From: an uncultured Flavihumibacter sp.
Lineage (GTDB): Bacteria; Bacteroidota; Bacteroidia; Chitinophagales; Chitinophagaceae
Length of the DNA: 64,000 bases
Assembly (NCBI GenBank): GCA_902168105.1
Contig: CABHOY010000075.1
Span: forward strand, 62,001 to 126,000
Direction: 5' to 3'
Position numbers and translations under genes: made by a program. How positions within the stretch are numbered: the first letter of the stretch is position 1; each line of letters begins with the position of its first letter. The notes beneath the pieces are model-generated. The model was not told where the DNA came from and searched no databases. It was given only the letters and a program-made list of their open reading frames with translations. Shown here piece after piece: positions 43,689 to 52,600 of the stretch.

Positions 43689-43718
43689 AACGCCTGGTGT
43701 TTGCCGGGCGTTTTTTTA
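43689..43718 (+). terminator. Rho-independent terminator after the rhamnosidase
   Basis: An AACGCC-GG stem (43689-43697) pairs with GCCGGGCGTT (43703-43712, one wobble) and is followed by seven T. The repeat island begins immediately afterwards. Confidence 0.82.
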
Positions 43719-43849
43719 TGCGGATGTGGGATGTTGTGATTCTAGCGCTGATCTTCTAGCTCGCGGTTGCAGGAGGCTTCTAGATGCGAATGTGGAATGC
43801 TGTGATTCTAGCGCTGACCTTCTAGCTCACGGTTGCAGGAGGGATCACT
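43718..43849. repeat. Two 66-bp tandem repeats
   Basis: Copies start at 43718 and 43784 and share GATTCTAGCGCTGA(T/C)CTTC, TAGCTC(G/A)CGGTTGCAGGAGG and other blocks, with about 85-90% identity by eye. The second copy forms the outer end of the left inverted arm. A short reading frame runs through both copies as a by-product. Confidence 0.8.
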
Positions 43850-44013
43850 GGCTGTAGTTCTTTGAAGTTTTCTTGCTATTGAACTTTTAGGCGCGGTTTG
43901 GCGGTGGTAGATCTATTGAACCCCTGGTAGGTCGTATTAAGCGTACTTCAAATAACTAAGGCCAGTGATTCCCTCCTGCACCGCTCACTGCGGCCGGTCT
44001 CCCCAATAATAGC
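43779..44013 (+). repeat. Left arm of a long inverted repeat
   Basis: This 235-bp segment matches the reverse complement of 45164-45400 almost end to end, about 85% identical by eye. The arm is itself a quasi-palindrome: 43830-43868 is repeated in inverted form at 43945-43983 (GCAGGAGGGATCACTGGC against GGCCAGTGATTCCCTCCTGC). The inner end is the precise ...CCCCAATAATAGC. Confidence 0.88.
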
Positions 44014-44472
44014 AGGACTTCACTATGTTGCTTATCAGACCATATTGTATGTGGTAGTACATGCAGTTGAAGTATTACACATAGTTTCGTACGCGAGAAG
44101 AATATTCCTTGTATCAGACCCGATATTCCCCGCAGCTTTTCTATACATTATTACGCGCAGTATCATACACAATATCCCTCGCAATGGCCCATTGGGTATT
44201 ACACACTATATGCATATGGTGCATATGGTATTGCACGCCGTACTATGCTTTCCATTTGCATATATGGTTATCCGTAGTATCGTACACTGTATTCTGCAGC
44301 ATATACTATATGTCATTACTGGCAAAAACGGCATATCCGGCAAAAGCGGTATATCTGGCATAATCGGTATATACGGCAAAAACGGCAATAAAGTACGCTT
44401 TAAACATGACGTTAACCCGACGTTACTACGACGTATCCCCTTAGTATCCTACCTTCGTAGAAACAAAATCAT
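44014..44472. other. AT-rich stretch between left arm and ORFan
   Basis: No convincing gene. The sequence is rich in ATATG, TATTACAC and GTATCGTACAC-like words, and in short palindromes such as GCATATGGTGCATATGG. It holds an 18-bp tandem array (44319-44390) and, near its end, direct repeats of (A)CGTTA/ACGTA (44409-44440) just before a TACCTTCG promoter-like sequence (44450-44457). Confidence 0.5.
44319..44390 (+). repeat. Four 18-bp tandem repeats
   Basis: Units start at 44319, 44337, 44355 and 44373 and follow the consensus NNGGCAAAANCGGTATAT with few differences. The unit length is a multiple of three but no protein crosses the array in a convincing frame. Confidence 0.85.
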
Positions 44473-45264
44473 ATGCCAAAAATTGTAGCTGGGGTGCCTC
44501 CATTTATCGGTACCAGAGACAACCTTACAATATATCTGATGAACGGAGAATACATTATCCGTATTAAGAGCTCGCTTACCGGTAAACGTGTTAAACGTGA
44601 TCCGGCTTTTGCTAAAACAATGATGTATGCCGGATGGCTTAAACAAGCTTCAAAGATCGCTTCAGTTGTATATCAGCAAATGCCGGCTGATGAACGGATG
44701 TATAAGCAGTATAGACAACTTACAGGGAAAGCAATGTCTCTGCTAAAAGAAGGATTTCCTACCTCAGATATCACTATCATGTTGGAAGCTGTTTATTTAC
44801 CTCAATTAGTGGATGGTGGAACATGTGACGGAATAGAGTACACGCATAGCAGAGATTATGTTAATTATAACAGTGAATGTGGTGTCTATAGTTGCAAACG
44901 GACCGAATATAAACAGAAGCGTGTAAGTGTGAATGATGATAGAGATATGAATAAGAATAAGAATAAGAATAAGAATAAGAATGAGAAAGAAAGCTATAGT
45001 AAAAGCAACAGGAGTACTAAGGGAAATATGTTGAATGTTGCAAATAAGATAGACGAGATTGATAAGGTAGCAAATAAAGACAAGGCAACTAAGGTATGTA
45101 ATGTAAGTTGGGGAAATAATGTAAATAAAGTGAATAAGGTAAGATATAAATATACACAGCCTTGCTATTATTGGGGAGACCGACCGCAGCGAGCAGTGCG
45201 GGTGGGAATTACTGGCCTTAGTTGTTTGAAGTACGCTCAATACGACCTATCAGGGGTTCAATAG
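44473..45264 (+). CDS. ORFan protein enclosed by the inverted repeat
   Basis: The 263-residue frame starts MPKIVAGVPPFIG. The first 115 residues look like a real domain: basic, with IRIKSSLTGKRVKRDPAF and KQYRQLTGKAMSLLKEG. From memory, similar SSLTGKRVK-type proteins of unknown function occur in Bacteroidota, but I cannot verify this. Residues 159-171 are an Asn-Lys repeat caused by an AATAAG hexanucleotide run (44950-44988). The tail is Lys/Asn-rich, and the last 30 residues are encoded by the right inverted arm. No signal peptide, no transposase motif. It could be a passenger gene whose C-terminus decayed. Confidence 0.55.
   Translation: MPKIVAGVPPFIGTRDNLTIYLMNGEYIIRIKSSLTGKRVKRDPAFAKTMMYAGWLKQASKIASVVYQQMPADERMYKQYRQLTGKAMSLLKEGFPTSDITIMLEAVYLPQLVDGGTCDGIEYTHSRDYVNYNSECGVYSCKRTEYKQKRVSVNDDRDMNKNKNKNKNKNEKESYSKSNRSTKGNMLNVANKIDEIDKVANKDKATKVCNVSWGNNVNKVNKVRYKYTQPCYYWGDRPQRAVRVGITGLSCLKYAQYDLSGVQ
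44950..44988 (+). repeat. Hexanucleotide AATAAG run inside the ORFan
   Basis: About six copies of AATAAG encode Asn-Lys repeats. Slippage here would change the protein length by two residues per unit and keep the frame. Confidence 0.85.
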
Positions 45265-45400
45265 ATTTACTAAGGCTAAACCGCCCACCAAAGCTACATA
45301 GTAAGGGAACTTCAAAGAACTACAGCCAGTGATCCCACCTGCAACCGTGAGCTAGAAGGTCAGCGCTGGAATTGCAGCATCCCATATTCGCATCTAAGAG
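45164..45400 (-). repeat. Right arm of the long inverted repeat
   Basis: The inner end starts exactly GCTATTATTGGGG, the complement of the left arm's inner end. It is collinear with the left arm over about 235 bp. It also contains two inverted copies of the 40-nt motif (45197-45232 and 45309-45347), so the island has four copies of this motif in alternating orientation. It overlaps the 3' end of the ORFan. Confidence 0.88.
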
Positions 45401-45560
45401 CACTTACGAGTGTGAGCAGGAAAGAATTACAGTCATCCCATATTCGCGTCTAAGAGTACTTGTGACTGTGAGCAAGAATTACAATCAGCCTATATTCGCG
45501 TCTCAAGAGCCGTGAACGACGATGAACAAGAACGAACTACTGTCAGCCCATACCCGCAAA
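45378..45560. repeat. Four degenerate 52-58 bp repeats outside the right arm
   Basis: Units begin near 45378, 45434, 45486 and 45544 with (CAT/CAG)CC(C/T)ATATTCGC, decaying outward. The first overlaps the outer end of the right arm. The unit is the inverted counterpart of the GCGAATGTGGGATG part of the 66-bp repeats on the left. The stretch 45265-45625 otherwise holds no visible gene. Confidence 0.7.
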
Positions 45561-45625
45561 AAACCTGATAGCCCGCGTTATAATCACTATGATTAAAAAG
45601 AACAAACGTATCAAATTTAGCCAAG

Positions 45626-46543
45626 CTAAAACTTATGCGGATAGAAATTTACCGCTGGTTTTTTGCCCTCACTGATCGTGATATACCCTGAATTATCAAC
45701 AGTAAAAGTAACTCCTTCTCCCTGCTTCTCCGGTACATACGGCAACACAACAGCGGGCCGCGCCATCGCCGCCTCTACGCTTTCTTCAGCATTACGATGC
45801 CAGTAAAAGATCTGATTCTTGTTCTTAATAACAACATGCCGGCCATCCTGCGAAATATCGCCGGCAGTAACCCATGTGTAAGGTACAGTACCCACCTTCC
45901 GGAATATCGCCCTGTCGCCATCTTTGAAGTCTAAAGGAGCTTTGTAGATGCCAACAGCTTTCTCGCGTTTGCTGACAATATAGAAATTGTGGGAGATGGG
46001 ATCTACCATGAGCGTCTCCGCATCGCGTGAGCCATCGGCAAAAGAAACATGCAGTACCTCGGGTCTGATATTCATCTTCTGTGCAGGTACCTGTGAAGGC
46101 GCTGGGAAACGTAAGATCCGCGTACGCAGATCTACCTGGACATTGTTACCGATGTCGCCTACATAGACATATTGTTTGTGTGGAACGGGGCCGGAACTTT
46201 CGGCAATATCTTCCCAGTCACGGTTAGATACTCCGTCGAGGTGTATGGTACTAACCAGCTGGCCTTTGTTATCCAGGAGGTATATTTCGGGTTTATTGCC
46301 GCTATCGTTATGCGTCCAGAAGTGGCCGGGAAGAGCTTTGCTGGCGGCAATGCCAGAAGCCTCGGCAATGGCGGGCGACTGTACAATGCCAAGCACTACG
46401 GGTTTGACACCACTATGCGCAGATGCAGCATGCTCGGATTTCTTTCCTTTTTTCTTATCCTTGTCTTTCTTCTTCTGTGCAGGCGCTGCGATGGCGATAG
46501 AAAGTGTTACCAACAGCAGGCTGCTAAAAATCCCTTTTCTCAT
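45626..46543 (-). CDS. Secreted propeller-like protein of unknown function
   Basis: The 305-residue protein has a signal peptide (about 1-23) and a Lys-rich linker (KKKDKDKKKGKKSEH). The remainder has repeated strand-turn patterns such as GHFWTHNDSGNKPEIYLLDNKGQL, KQYVYVGDIGNN and GSRDAETLMVDPISHNFYIVSKRE, which suggest a beta-propeller. Similar NDSG-containing proteins are secreted in many bacteria with no known activity. It lies convergent to the repeat island and downstream of the two-component genes on the same strand, with a 37-bp gap, so it may be part of their transcript. Confidence 0.7.
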   Translation of the reverse strand: MRKGIFSSLLLVTLSIAIAAPAQKKKDKDKKKGKKSEHAASAHSGVKPVVLGIVQSPAIAEASGIAASKALPGHFWTHNDSGNKPEIYLLDNKGQLVSTIHLDGVSNRDWEDIAESSGPVPHKQYVYVGDIGNNVQVDLRTRILRFPAPSQVPAQKMNIRPEVLHVSFADGSRDAETLMVDPISHNFYIVSKREKAVGIYKAPLDFKDGDRAIFRKVGTVPYTWVTAGDISQDGRHVVIKNKNQIFYWHRNAEESVEAAMARPAVVLPYVPEKQGEGVTFTVDNSGYITISEGKKPAVNFYPHKF

Positions 46544-46580
46544 TATACGATACTACGAAATAATGAGCACATAACCGATT

Positions 46581-47216
46581 CTAAACCAATCCTGTCTGTA
46601 ATGCGACCTTTACGAGTCCGGCGGTATTTTTTACTTCCAGTTTGTGCAGGAGGCTGATACGGTGGTTCTCTACTGTATGCAGGCTGAGAAAGAGTTTGTC
46701 GGCAATTTCCTGATTGGTATGTTCATCAATGATAAGCTGTAACACTTCTTTTTCCCTGCGTGTAAGGGTGGTTGACTTTTTTTCTGATTTCTTGTTGCGG
46801 AACATATCCTCTATGAGCAGCTGATTGAGCACGGGAGAGAGGAACTGACCGCCTTTATGTACCGTTTCTATGGCCTGGAGGATGGTGGTGTCATCGGAGT
46901 CTTTGAGCAGATAGCCCATACATCCTACTTTCAGCATCTTCTTTACCTGGAAGATGACATCCGAGCTGCTGAGTACGAGGATGTGCACGTTTGGATAGTT
47001 CTTTACAATGCTGGCAGCGAGTTCGGGGCCAGTCATATCGGGCAGGTGCATGTCCAGCAACAGTACGTCGGGCTGTCTTTCCTTGATGCCCTTCAGCAGG
47101 GCAGTTCCGTTGGTATAGATGTCGGTCACTTCAACATTGGCAGCATCACGTAATATGCTGCAGATGCCATTAGCTACAATGGGGTGATCGTCAGTAATCG
47201 CTAGTTTTATAGGCAT
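46581..47216 (-). CDS. LuxR-type response regulator (NarL/FixJ family)
   Basis: The 211-residue protein has a receiver domain (about 1-120) with the acidic pair Asp9/Asp10, the phosphoryl acceptor Asp55 in LLLDMHLPD, and Lys105 in GYLLKD. A LuxR-type helix-turn-helix follows (about 145-208) with LTRREKEVLQLIIDEHTNQE and the recognition segment LSLHTVENH. It is a DNA-binding regulator. Its start lies inside the end of the kinase gene (26-bp overlap), so the pair is translationally coupled. Confidence 0.94.
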   Translation of the reverse strand: MPIKLAITDDHPIVANGICSILRDAANVEVTDIYTNGTALLKGIKERQPDVLLLDMHLPDMTGPELAASIVKNYPNVHILVLSSSDVIFQVKKMLKVGCMGYLLKDSDDTTILQAIETVHKGGQFLSPVLNQLLIEDMFRNKKSEKKSTTLTRREKEVLQLIIDEHTNQEIADKLFLSLHTVENHRISLLHKLEVKNTAGLVKVALQTGLV

Positions 47217-49251
47217 GTCTGGCAGTATTTTCTTTAAGCGTAATTTCTATATGTACACTGGTTCCCTCGCCAGGCACACTGTCTATATGCAAATCCCCGT
47301 TCAACGAATTTACGCGTTCCCGGATAGTTTTCAATCCTATACCATCTGATTGTGATACACCCAGCATGCCGTTGCCATCATCTTCAACAGTAACAGCGAG
47401 TTGCGTTTCGTACCAGGCGATCTGTACGATGGCATTCGTGGCATTGGCATGCTTCAGGATATTATGGATCAGTTCCTGGATGACGCGATATATCGCCAGT
47501 TCGGCATCCCTGGAGAGGCCGGAGGCGGTACCGATGGATTGGAAGGAAATATCGAGGGTATGACCTTTCCGCACGCGTTCGCAGAAGAGGGCAGTAGCTT
47601 TGGACAGTCCTTCCTGCAGCAGGATCTCGGGCATGAGGTTGTGGGCTGTTTTACGCAGCTCTACAGAGGCCTCTTCCAGCAGCTGCAGCACTTCCAGGAA
47701 GTCGTCTGTAACGTCGGTGGTCGTATGCCGGCGGAAGATGGCGCTGAGACGTGTGCGGATAGTGCCGAGCGTACCGCCCATGCCGTCGTGCAGATCGCGG
47801 GCGATACGGCTGCGTTCCTTTTCCTCTCCGGCGATCATGGCCTGGAGATTACCGATCTGTAATTCCTGACGGAGGTTACGGATCTTTTCTGCCTGCAATT
47901 TCTGTTTATTAAGGTTGTTACGGTATATCAGGAGGCTGACCATCAGTATGAGCAGCAAGCCGGCGGATACGCCGATGATGAGCAGGTTCTTTGTTTTGAT
48001 CCTGCTTTCATTGCGGGTGATGGCCAGTTGTTTTTCCGCCAGTTCTTTATTCTTGTCAGCGATACGGTATTTCATTTCCAGATTGTACACCAGTTCCAGC
48101 TTTTCGACTTTCATCATGCTGTCCCGGATGGCACTGTATGCTTTTCTGTATGCTGCTGCCTTTTTGTACTGGCCGAGCGCTTCGAAAGCATCAGCCATTA
48201 CTTCGTTGCCGCGACTTGTAAGGATGTGCACCATGTGACGATCGTGAGCGCTCTGCAGGGCGGGCTGGGTAATAGCGACTGCCTTGTTGTACTGTTGCTG
48301 CATCAGGTAGGCCTGACCGAGACAGATGTTGGCAAAGATCAGGTGCCGGTTGGATATAGGTGTAGAGGGAGGAAAGAGGGCTTTCGCCTTTTCCAGGTAT
48401 TGAATGGCAGGCACCGGGTTTTTGTCGTCCAGGTAGGTGAGCGCAGTGTTGATCAGCAGGCCAGCTTCCATGCTGGGAGTGATCTTTGTGGACTTGCCCA
48501 TCTGGATGGACGACTGACAGTAGTAGCGGGCGGAATCATTCTTCGCGATGTTATTGTAGTATCCGGCTTTATAGAAATACAACATCATCAGCGCGGCTGT
48601 ATCCTGTTTTATTTTGGCGCTATCGACCAGTACATTGATATGACCCATTACCTGCTGAATGTGCATATCGTTGGAGATATTCTCATTGATGTTCAGCCAG
48701 AAGTCCAGCAGACTACAGTATACCCTGGTCTGCATCCTCCTGTCCTTTACCTGGTTCGCTTCCAGTACATCGAGCGCTGCGTAGCGGTAGAAGGCTGATG
48801 AGTCATATTTGCCTCTGTAGTAGAATGTTTGCGATAGGAGGATATAGAGGTCGACCTTTACAGCAATCCCTTCTTCGTTGTTTTCGCAATAATGCAATGC
48901 AAGGCGCTCGCACGAGAGGGCTTTATCCTTTTCGTTGTTATTATTGTAACAGAGCGCCAGCCCGGATAGAGAACGTGCGACACCGTTATTATACCGTAGC
49001 ATACGGGCGTTTTCCATGCCCGCATAATATAGGCGCATAGCAGTACTCGTAGCAGTATCTCTTTTAGAGCCTGCCAGTCTTAATATGCTGTCCACATTCT
49101 TCTTACTGGTCTGCGGATGTGTGACGGTTTGTGGTAATCGGTCTTTTACCGTTTGTGCGGTAAGGGATAAACTATTACCTAAAAGGAGCACCAGTAAGAA
49201 AAGCAGCGCCCGACGGACACTTCCGTGGCTGTTGTTACTAAGGTTACCCAT
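47191..49251 (-). CDS. TPR-containing sensor histidine kinase (HisKA_3 type)
   Basis: The 686-residue protein has a signal sequence or first helix (about 12-32), tetratricopeptide-like repeats in the periplasmic part (about 55-390, e.g. AVARSLSGLALCYN and LIFANICLGQAYLMQQQYNKA), a transmembrane helix near 425-445, and a NarX-like kinase core. The phosphorylated His488 is in ARDLHDGMGG, and the ATPase has DDGNGM and GIGLKTIRERV. TPR sensors of this type in Bacteroidota have unknown ligands. The divergent SusC gene begins 446 bp away. Confidence 0.9.
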   Translation of the reverse strand: MGNLSNNSHGSVRRALLFLLVLLLGNSLSLTAQTVKDRLPQTVTHPQTSKKNVDSILRLAGSKRDTATSTAMRLYYAGMENARMLRYNNGVARSLSGLALCYNNNNEKDKALSCERLALHYCENNEEGIAVKVDLYILLSQTFYYRGKYDSSAFYRYAALDVLEANQVKDRRMQTRVYCSLLDFWLNINENISNDMHIQQVMGHINVLVDSAKIKQDTAALMMLYFYKAGYYNNIAKNDSARYYCQSSIQMGKSTKITPSMEAGLLINTALTYLDDKNPVPAIQYLEKAKALFPPSTPISNRHLIFANICLGQAYLMQQQYNKAVAITQPALQSAHDRHMVHILTSRGNEVMADAFEALGQYKKAAAYRKAYSAIRDSMMKVEKLELVYNLEMKYRIADKNKELAEKQLAITRNESRIKTKNLLIIGVSAGLLLILMVSLLIYRNNLNKQKLQAEKIRNLRQELQIGNLQAMIAGEEKERSRIARDLHDGMGGTLGTIRTRLSAIFRRHTTTDVTDDFLEVLQLLEEASVELRKTAHNLMPEILLQEGLSKATALFCERVRKGHTLDISFQSIGTASGLSRDAELAIYRVIQELIHNILKHANATNAIVQIAWYETQLAVTVEDDGNGMLGVSQSDGIGLKTIRERVNSLNGDLHIDSVPGEGTSVHIEITLKENTARHAYKTSDY

Positions 49252-49696
49252 GATTAGAAGTCATTTCTTTCCTCTTTGTGGCATTATTGGCAAAGCATAC
49301 CTGTAAAATTGACGGTTATCACAGGGCCTGTAAATAGATTTGGTTGCGACAAAAGGATTTTCCTACAAAATAGACGTTACGAATATAATTCCTGGTTGAT
49401 TCCGAGAGGTAAGATAATAATTAAATAGTGGTTTACCACTATTTTCTATAAAAGCGGTTTACCCGGATGGAAGAACGTTGTCAACTGAATAATTTTAGCT
49501 TTTGGAAAAAGGAACATAGTTGGAAACAATGTCAAGGGGGAATGGATGGAGATGAGTATAAATCGTAACAGCCTGAATCTAATGCCTGATCTGTAAACTA
49601 ACCCAATAGAAACGTCAATCTATTGTCGTACAAGGAACAACCAGAAAGTAGAATTTTTACAACAACCAGTATCTATTCAGTAAATCAGCTATACAT
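49252..49696. promoter_or_regulatory. Divergent regulatory region between kinase and SusC genes
   Basis: The 445-bp gap holds a perfect palindrome AATAGTGG-TTTA-CCACTATT at 49424-49443. It also has a promoter-like TAGCTTTTG about 200 bp before the SusC start. A dimeric LuxR-type regulator could bind such an 8-bp palindrome. I see no gene here. Confidence 0.45.
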
Positions 49697-52600
49697 ATGA
49701 CATTACCTATACATGGTAATCAATTGACGGCGCCGTTAAAAAGACGCCGGCAAGGAATTATTACGGTAACAATATTGTTATTACTATCCGCCAGTGCGCA
49801 TGCCGCTGGTAAAACCCATCCGGCTAACGGCCGTGCAGTAAGGGATTCCATTCCTATGAGTGTGGCGAAGGGACGTGTGACCGGCGCCGAAGAAAAAATT
49901 GCATTACCCAATGTATCTGTAGTCAATGTATCTACACGCAAAGGGACAGTAACTACTGTGGATGGAGATTTTGTGATATCGGCCCGTTCCGGCGACAGCC
50001 TCCGTTTTTCCTATATCGGTAAGCAGCCTAAAGTAATAGTGTTTAGCGGACAATCAATACTGAACATGGTATTGAGCGGTACGGAAGGCTCTTTGTCTGA
50101 AGTAGTGGTAACCGGTTATCAGAATGTCGACAAGAAGAAATTTGCCGGTTCAGCTGTATCCCTGAAAGCAGAAGATGTGAAGCTGAATGGTGTGGTGGAC
50201 GTAAGCCGTATGCTGGAAGGCCGTGTTGCCGGTGTATCTATTCAGAACGTATCCGGTACATTCGGTACGGCGCCTAAGATCCGTATCCGTGGTGCTTCTT
50301 CCATTAATGGCGACAACAAACCACTGTGGGTAGTGGATGGTGTGGTACTGGAAGATGTGGCCAATATATCAAACGATCAGCTTTCAAGTGGAGACCCGAC
50401 CACCTTATTAGGTTCTGCGGTGGCAGGTTTGAACTCCAACGACATTGAAAGCTTCGATATCCTGAAAGATGCTGCTGCTACTGCATTGTATGGCGCCCGC
50501 GCCATGAATGGCGTAGTGGTTATTACAACCAAAAAAGGACGTGCCGGTAAAACGTCCGTTGCTTACAGCGGCAATTTCAGTACTCAGTTGAAACCTACCT
50601 ATGGAAGCTTTAATATCATGAACTCCGCCAGACAGATGTCAGTTCTGGCGGAGCTGGAGCGGAAGGGTATCCTTACTTCCGACATCCTCTCCCGTGGCGA
50701 TGTAGGTGTGTATGGAAAGATGTATGAATTACTGCAGGCAGATGAGAATGGGAATTATGGTCTGGAGAATACGCCTGAAGCACGTAAAGCCTTCCTTCTG
50801 AAATATGGAAAAGCGAATACAGATTGGTTTGATATCCTGTTCCGTAACAACTTCGTACAGGAACACTCCCTGAGTGTGTCTTCCGGTACTGACCGTTCGC
50901 AGTCTTACTTCTCTACCAGTTACTATGGTGACAATGGCTGGACGCTGGCGGATAAGGTTCACCGTTATACACTGAACTTCCGTAACAACTATAAATTCAC
51001 CGACAGGCTGTCTGCCGGGTTCTCTACCCTGGGGTCAGTACGTCAGCAGCGTGCACCAGGCTCATTGGCCCGTAACAGCAATCCTGTAGAGGGACAGTAC
51101 GACCGTGACTTTGATATCAATCCATTCAGTTATGCGCTGAACACCAGCCGTACGTTGAGGGCTTATGATGAGAATGGTCAGAAGGAGTATTTCAGACGCA
51201 ACTTTACTGATTTCAATATCATTGACGAGCTGCAGAACAACTACCTCACCCTGAATGTAATGGACCTTCGTTTGCAAGGTGATATCGGCTGGAAGATCAC
51301 TGATAAACTGAAATGGGAGTTCGTAGGTGCATTACGTTATGTAAAATCTTCCCGTGAGCATCAGATCACGGAAGACGCGAACATGGCGAATGCCTACAGA
51401 GCGGCTGATAACGCCACCATTGCACAGAACAATAAATTCCTGTACAGAGATCCTGAAAATCCGGATGCACCGCCGGTGATCGTACTTCCTGCAGGCGGTT
51501 TCTACAACCGTACGGAAGATCAGTTGCTGAACTATGACTTCCGCAATACGTTGAGCTACAGAACTACTTTTGGCGGTAACCACAATGTGAATATCCTGGC
51601 TGGTCAGCAGGTAAAGTATGCTGACAGGCAGAATGCATCTAACACCGGTTACGGTTACCAATACAATAACGGTGGCGTACCTTATATAGACTATCGCATC
51701 CTTAAACAGACTATTGAAAGCAATTTCCCTTATTTCGGCATGGCCCGTGATTACGACAGGTTTGCTGCTTTCTATGCAACGGCCGATTACTCTTACGGCG
51801 ATAAATACAGCATCAGTGGTAATGCCCGTTACGATGGTTCCAACCGTTTGGGTGCTTCTTCCAGTGCACGCTGGCTACCTACATGGAGCTTCGCGGGTCG
51901 CTGGAACCTGGACAGGGAAAGCTTTATGCAGAATGTGAGAAGTGTTGATTACCTGTCGCTGCGTGCCAGCTATGGTTTGACCGCAAGTATGGGGCCTGCT
52001 ACCAACTCTAACATCGTATACCAGACAGTAAACAGCCGCCGCGCACACCTGAATGAAGTAGAGTCAGTGATCCAGCTGGCGCACTTAAAGAACACTGAGC
52101 TGACCTGGGAGAAATTATATACAACGAACCTGGGTATGGAAGCCGGTTTCTTCGACAGACGTTTGAACCTGACCCTCGATCTGTACAGCCGTAAAAGCTT
52201 TGACCTGATCAGCATTATCAAAACTGCCGGTATTGGTGGTGAGTTATATAAGGCCGCTAACTATGCGGATATGGATTCCAAAGGTATTGAAGTGATGCTG
52301 GGCGGTGAAGTGATCAGAAAGAAATTATGGGGTTGGAGAACGAACCTGACCTTCAGCTATAACAAAAACAAGATCACCAATGCGAAGAACGCTCCATTGA
52401 TCTTTGACCTGGTAGCGGCAGAAGGTGGTAACAAAGAAGGATATCCTGTACGCAGCCTGTTCTCTCTTGATTATAAAGGACTGGACCCACATACAGGTAA
52501 GCCAAGTTTCGTAGCGCCTGATGGCCATGTAAGCTCTGATATTGACCTCCAGGACGATGCTACGGGCAACCTGGTATACCAGGGAGCGGTTGATCCTCCG

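Noticed and set aside
43669..43857. 62-codon frame after the rhamnosidase
   Set aside because: It arises because the 66-bp tandem repeat length is a multiple of three; the peptide simply repeats the DNA repeat.
44045..44488. 147-codon frame before the ORFan
   Set aside because: It crosses the AT-rich stretch and the 18-bp array, with Ile/Tyr/His-rich composition and no domain.
44473..45264. REP-associated or IS transposase for the flanking palindromes
   Set aside because: There is no HUH, DDE or recombinase motif in the protein, so it cannot be called the mobilising enzyme.
43718..45560. CRISPR array
   Set aside because: The repeats are contiguous or inverted and lack regular unique spacers, and no cas genes are in the window.
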